A DNA stretch of 18,793 nt, from the NCBI GenBank assembly GCA_030680655.1, contig JAUXUZ010000424.1, positions 1 through 18,793 on the forward strand, in the 5' to 3' direction. The notes under the pieces were generated by a model. The model saw only the letters and a program-made list of their open reading frames with translations, searched no databases and was not told the origin of the DNA. The translations under genes and the position numbers were made by a program. The DNA comes from Phycisphaerales bacterium (GTDB lineage Bacteria; Planctomycetota; Phycisphaerae; Phycisphaerales; UBA1924). Numbering within the stretch: position 1 is the stretch's first letter; every line of letters starts with the position of its first letter. This document shows, piece after piece, positions 17,138-18,793 of the stretch.

Positions 17138-17866
17138 TCAGGCCGAAGTCGCGGCGTGGGCTCCGGAAGGCACAACCGTCACGGCGGGTGCGGCGGGCAT
17201 GCGCGCCAGGATCGTCTCGCCGCACAGCGTCTTGTCGCCCACTTTAACGATTACCGTCGATCCCGGTGGCAGGAAGATCTCCGCCCGCGATCCGAAGCGG
17301 ATCAGCCCGTACCGATCACCCGCGTTGACCTCCTGCCCTTCGCGCAGGTGGTTGACGATCCGCCGGGCAACCAGCCCCGCGATCTGGCTGAAGACGAGCG
17401 GCCGCCCCGCTCGGTCGCGCATCAGCACCGCGCACCGCTCGTTTTCGGTCGAGGCCTTGTCCACCGACGCGGTCAGGAACTTCCCCTGCGTGTACCGGAT
17501 CTTCTGGATCGTGCCGCCCGCCACCGCCCGGTTGACGTGCACGTTGAACACGTTGAGAAAGATGATGACGCGCTGCACCGGCGCGCTCCCCACCTCCGGC
17601 ACAAACGTCGAGACCTCCACCGGCAGCGGCGCGTGGTCCACCTTGATCACCACGCCGTCGGCGGGGCTGATCACCGCGTCTGCATCCTTCGGCGTGTTCC
17701 GCTCGGGGTCGCGGAAGAACCACAGGCACCAGCCGCACAGCACCGCCATCAGCGCCACCACAGCCCAGCCCACCGGCGTTGAGAGCCACAGCGCAATAGC
17801 CGAGAGCCCCGCCGCGATGGCGAAGAAGGGGACGATGACAATCCAGCCGTCAGCAGCGATTCTCAC
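17138..17866 (-). CDS. psd: Phosphatidylserine decarboxylase, short type
   Basis: Psd removes CO2 from phosphatidylserine to give phosphatidylethanolamine and uses a pyruvoyl group made by self-cleavage. The 242-residue product is the short form. It opens MRIAADGWIVIVPFF, with two membrane segments to about residue 50. FFRDPER follows, then SPADG (Asp70), NVFNVHVNR (His110) and RFGSRAEIFLP, where cleavage before Ser193 would create the pyruvoyl. The Asp-His-Ser set is intact. GTG 17866 is chosen because family members start this way and GGGAAAGG lies nine bases upstream; longer in-frame starts at 17914 or 18016 add basic, non-homologous sequence. It is transcribed before pssA, and divergent from ribH across 170 bases. 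Confidence 0.94.
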   Translation of the reverse strand: MRIAADGWIVIVPFFAIAAGLSAIALWLSTPVGWAVVALMAVLCGWCLWFFRDPERNTPKDADAVISPADGVVIKVDHAPLPVEVSTFVPEVGSAPVQRVIIFLNVFNVHVNRAVAGGTIQKIRYTQGKFLTASVDKASTENERCAVLMRDRAGRPLVFSQIAGLVARRIVNHLREGQEVNAGDRYGLIRFGSRAEIFLPPGSTVIVKVGDKTLCGETILARMPAAPAVTVVPSGAHAATSA

Positions 17867-18036
17867 GAGAGGAGGCCTTTCCCGGCCACCCTTGAGGGGC
17901 CGTCGGCAGATCATAGGGAGTTTGCCGCCGTGCTTACCGCAGGCCGCCCCCCTAAAGTCCGGCCCTCGCATCCGGGCGACCCTGTCGAGTGTCCGGATAC
18001 TCCAGACTTGCCCCATCCGCCCTCCTTGCTGTTCCT

Positions 18037-18645
18037 ATGGCCAAAGGCTCTTTGACAACCACCCCACCGATGAGCACCGCCCGCACGCCGGGCCCACGCA
18101 TCGCCATCGTGGTGAGCCGGTACAACTGGACCGTTACCGGCAGACTCCTCGAAGGCGCGAAGGCCGCGTTCGAAGCAGCGACCGGGTCTCCTTTTTCAGA
18201 GGCCGACATTTTTTTTGCGCCCGGCGCGTTCGAGGTGGTCGCCCTTTCCAACGCGGCCGCCGAATGCCGCGCCTTTGATGGTGTCGTCGCGCTCGGCTGC
18301 ATCATCAAGGGTGAGACCAACCACGATGAAGTCCTCGGGCACGCGGTTACGCAGGCCCTGGCGAACATCGCCCTCGTCACGGGCACCCCGGTCTCACTGG
18401 GCGTACTGACGGTGAACACCGCGGCCCAGGCCAAGGCTCGCGCGGGGGAGAGTGACGGGCGAGGAGAGCACGGCAACAAGGGGGCGGAGTCGATGATCGC
18501 CCTGCTGGCCACGCTCGCCGAGCTCAAGCGCATCGAGGCCCGCCGCACCGGTGGCACGCAGCGATCGTTCGAGATCGACCTTTCATCGCTTACCGGCGCG
18601 CCGGACAAGCTGGCAAGCAAGTTGATCGACGAGGGGGACCGCTAG
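18037..18645 (+). CDS. ribH: 6,7-dimethyl-8-ribityllumazine synthase
   Basis: RibH condenses the ribityl-aminouracil with dihydroxybutanone phosphate, the penultimate step of riboflavin synthesis, usually as a pentamer or 60-mer shell. Visible signatures are RIAIVVSRYN (about 21-30), APGAFEVV (61-68) and ALGCIIKGETNH, with the catalytic His96. The usual aromatic after that His is Asp here. Near the C-terminus, ARAG and GNKGAES are separated by a short extra ESDGRGEH. At 202 residues it exceeds the usual 155, with about 20 extra at the N-terminus and a 30-residue tail. ATG 18037 is preferred, with ATG 18070 as an alternative; neither has a Shine-Dalgarno. A run of eight T (18209-18216) encodes Ile-Phe-Phe. 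nusB starts immediately after its stop (TAGATG), a common pairing. Confidence 0.94.
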   Translation: MAKGSLTTTPPMSTARTPGPRIAIVVSRYNWTVTGRLLEGAKAAFEAATGSPFSEADIFFAPGAFEVVALSNAAAECRAFDGVVALGCIIKGETNHDEVLGHAVTQALANIALVTGTPVSLGVLTVNTAAQAKARAGESDGRGEHGNKGAESMIALLATLAELKRIEARRTGGTQRSFEIDLSSLTGAPDKLASKLIDEGDR

Positions 18646-18793
18646 ATGGCATCGAGCAAGACTGTCCGCCGATTGGCCTTCGCAGCCATGTTCCAGCTCG
18701 ATGCCCGCAACGGCGCCGATGTGAACTCTGTGCGCGATGGGCTCGCCGAAGATGAACCGCGCCCCGACGACCTCGCCGAAGCGATGAAGCTCG
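18646..18793 (+). CDS. nusB: Transcription antitermination factor NusB, N-terminal part (cut by window edge)
   Basis: NusB binds boxA RNA with NusE (ribosomal protein S10) and promotes antitermination, chiefly in rRNA operons. Only 49 codons are visible. The opening MASSKTVRRLAFAAMFQLD matches the RRLALQALYQLD-type start of NusB, and the position directly after ribH (stop and start abut as TAGATG) is the classic arrangement. GAGGGGG at 18631-18637, inside the end of ribH, serves as ribosome-binding site. The rest lies beyond the right edge. Confidence 0.9.
   Translation, partial: MASSKTVRRLAFAAMFQLDARNGADVNSVRDGLAEDEPRPDDLAEAMKL

Noticed and set aside
16235..17782. Open frame of about 515 codons on the + strand across pssA and psd
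   Set aside because: It is Arg/Gln/His-rich without domain motifs, and lies opposite two genes with intact catalytic signatures.
17867..18036. Possible FMN riboswitch upstream of ribH
   Set aside because: The 170-base interval is short and I found none of the conserved RFN-element segments, only weak CCGG-rich symmetry.

Overview
The window is a compact, gene-dense, very GC-rich stretch of bacterial chromosome with no RNA genes, CRISPR array or recognisable insertion sequence. The best fit is a planctomycete, probably of the Phycisphaerae type. The pointers are an Amidase_2 lipoprotein with a long planctomycete-style N-terminal region, secreted HEAT-repeat and DUF4139 proteins, a DNA-binding-domain-first response regulator, and frequent GTG starts. 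This placement is inference from protein style and was not checked by any search.

Layout. Positions 1-2756 are leftward: an unrecognised 240-residue protein, then argG (argininosuccinate synthase) and the first 159 codons of argH (argininosuccinate lyase), which runs off the left edge. A long inverted repeat sits between argG and argH. Positions 2869-5141 are rightward: a lipoprotein amidase, then ribD (riboflavin deaminase/reductase). ribD meets the leftward YgfZ/GcvT-like gene tail to tail in a shared CTAG. From 6494 an M42 metallo-aminopeptidase runs rightward and overlaps the end of a leftward HTH-receiver response regulator.

A 403-base gene-free interval (8139-8541) follows. It holds a 13-bp-stem inverted repeat and an exact 15-bp tandem duplication of the ribosome-binding region. 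It separates the response regulator from a large secreted HEAT-repeat protein that carries a receiver-like domain lacking the phosphate-accepting Asp. A strong, probably bidirectional terminator (10760-10787) separates that gene from a leftward secreted DUF4139 protein. Next comes a rightward single-chain FAD/iron-sulfur dehydrogenase of the YdiJ/GlcD type, then the leftward psd-pssA pair (phosphatidylethanolamine synthesis), and finally rightward ribH-nusB, with nusB cut by the right edge.

Together the genes cover arginine synthesis, riboflavin synthesis (two separated loci), phospholipid synthesis, cell-wall turnover, 2-hydroxyacid oxidation, Fe-S protein upkeep and transcription antitermination. 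Most of the window is ordinary core genome. The parts that invite a second look are the response-regulator/HEAT-pseudoreceiver locus with its structured leader, the argG-argH inverted repeat, and the unrecognised protein at 2034-2756.
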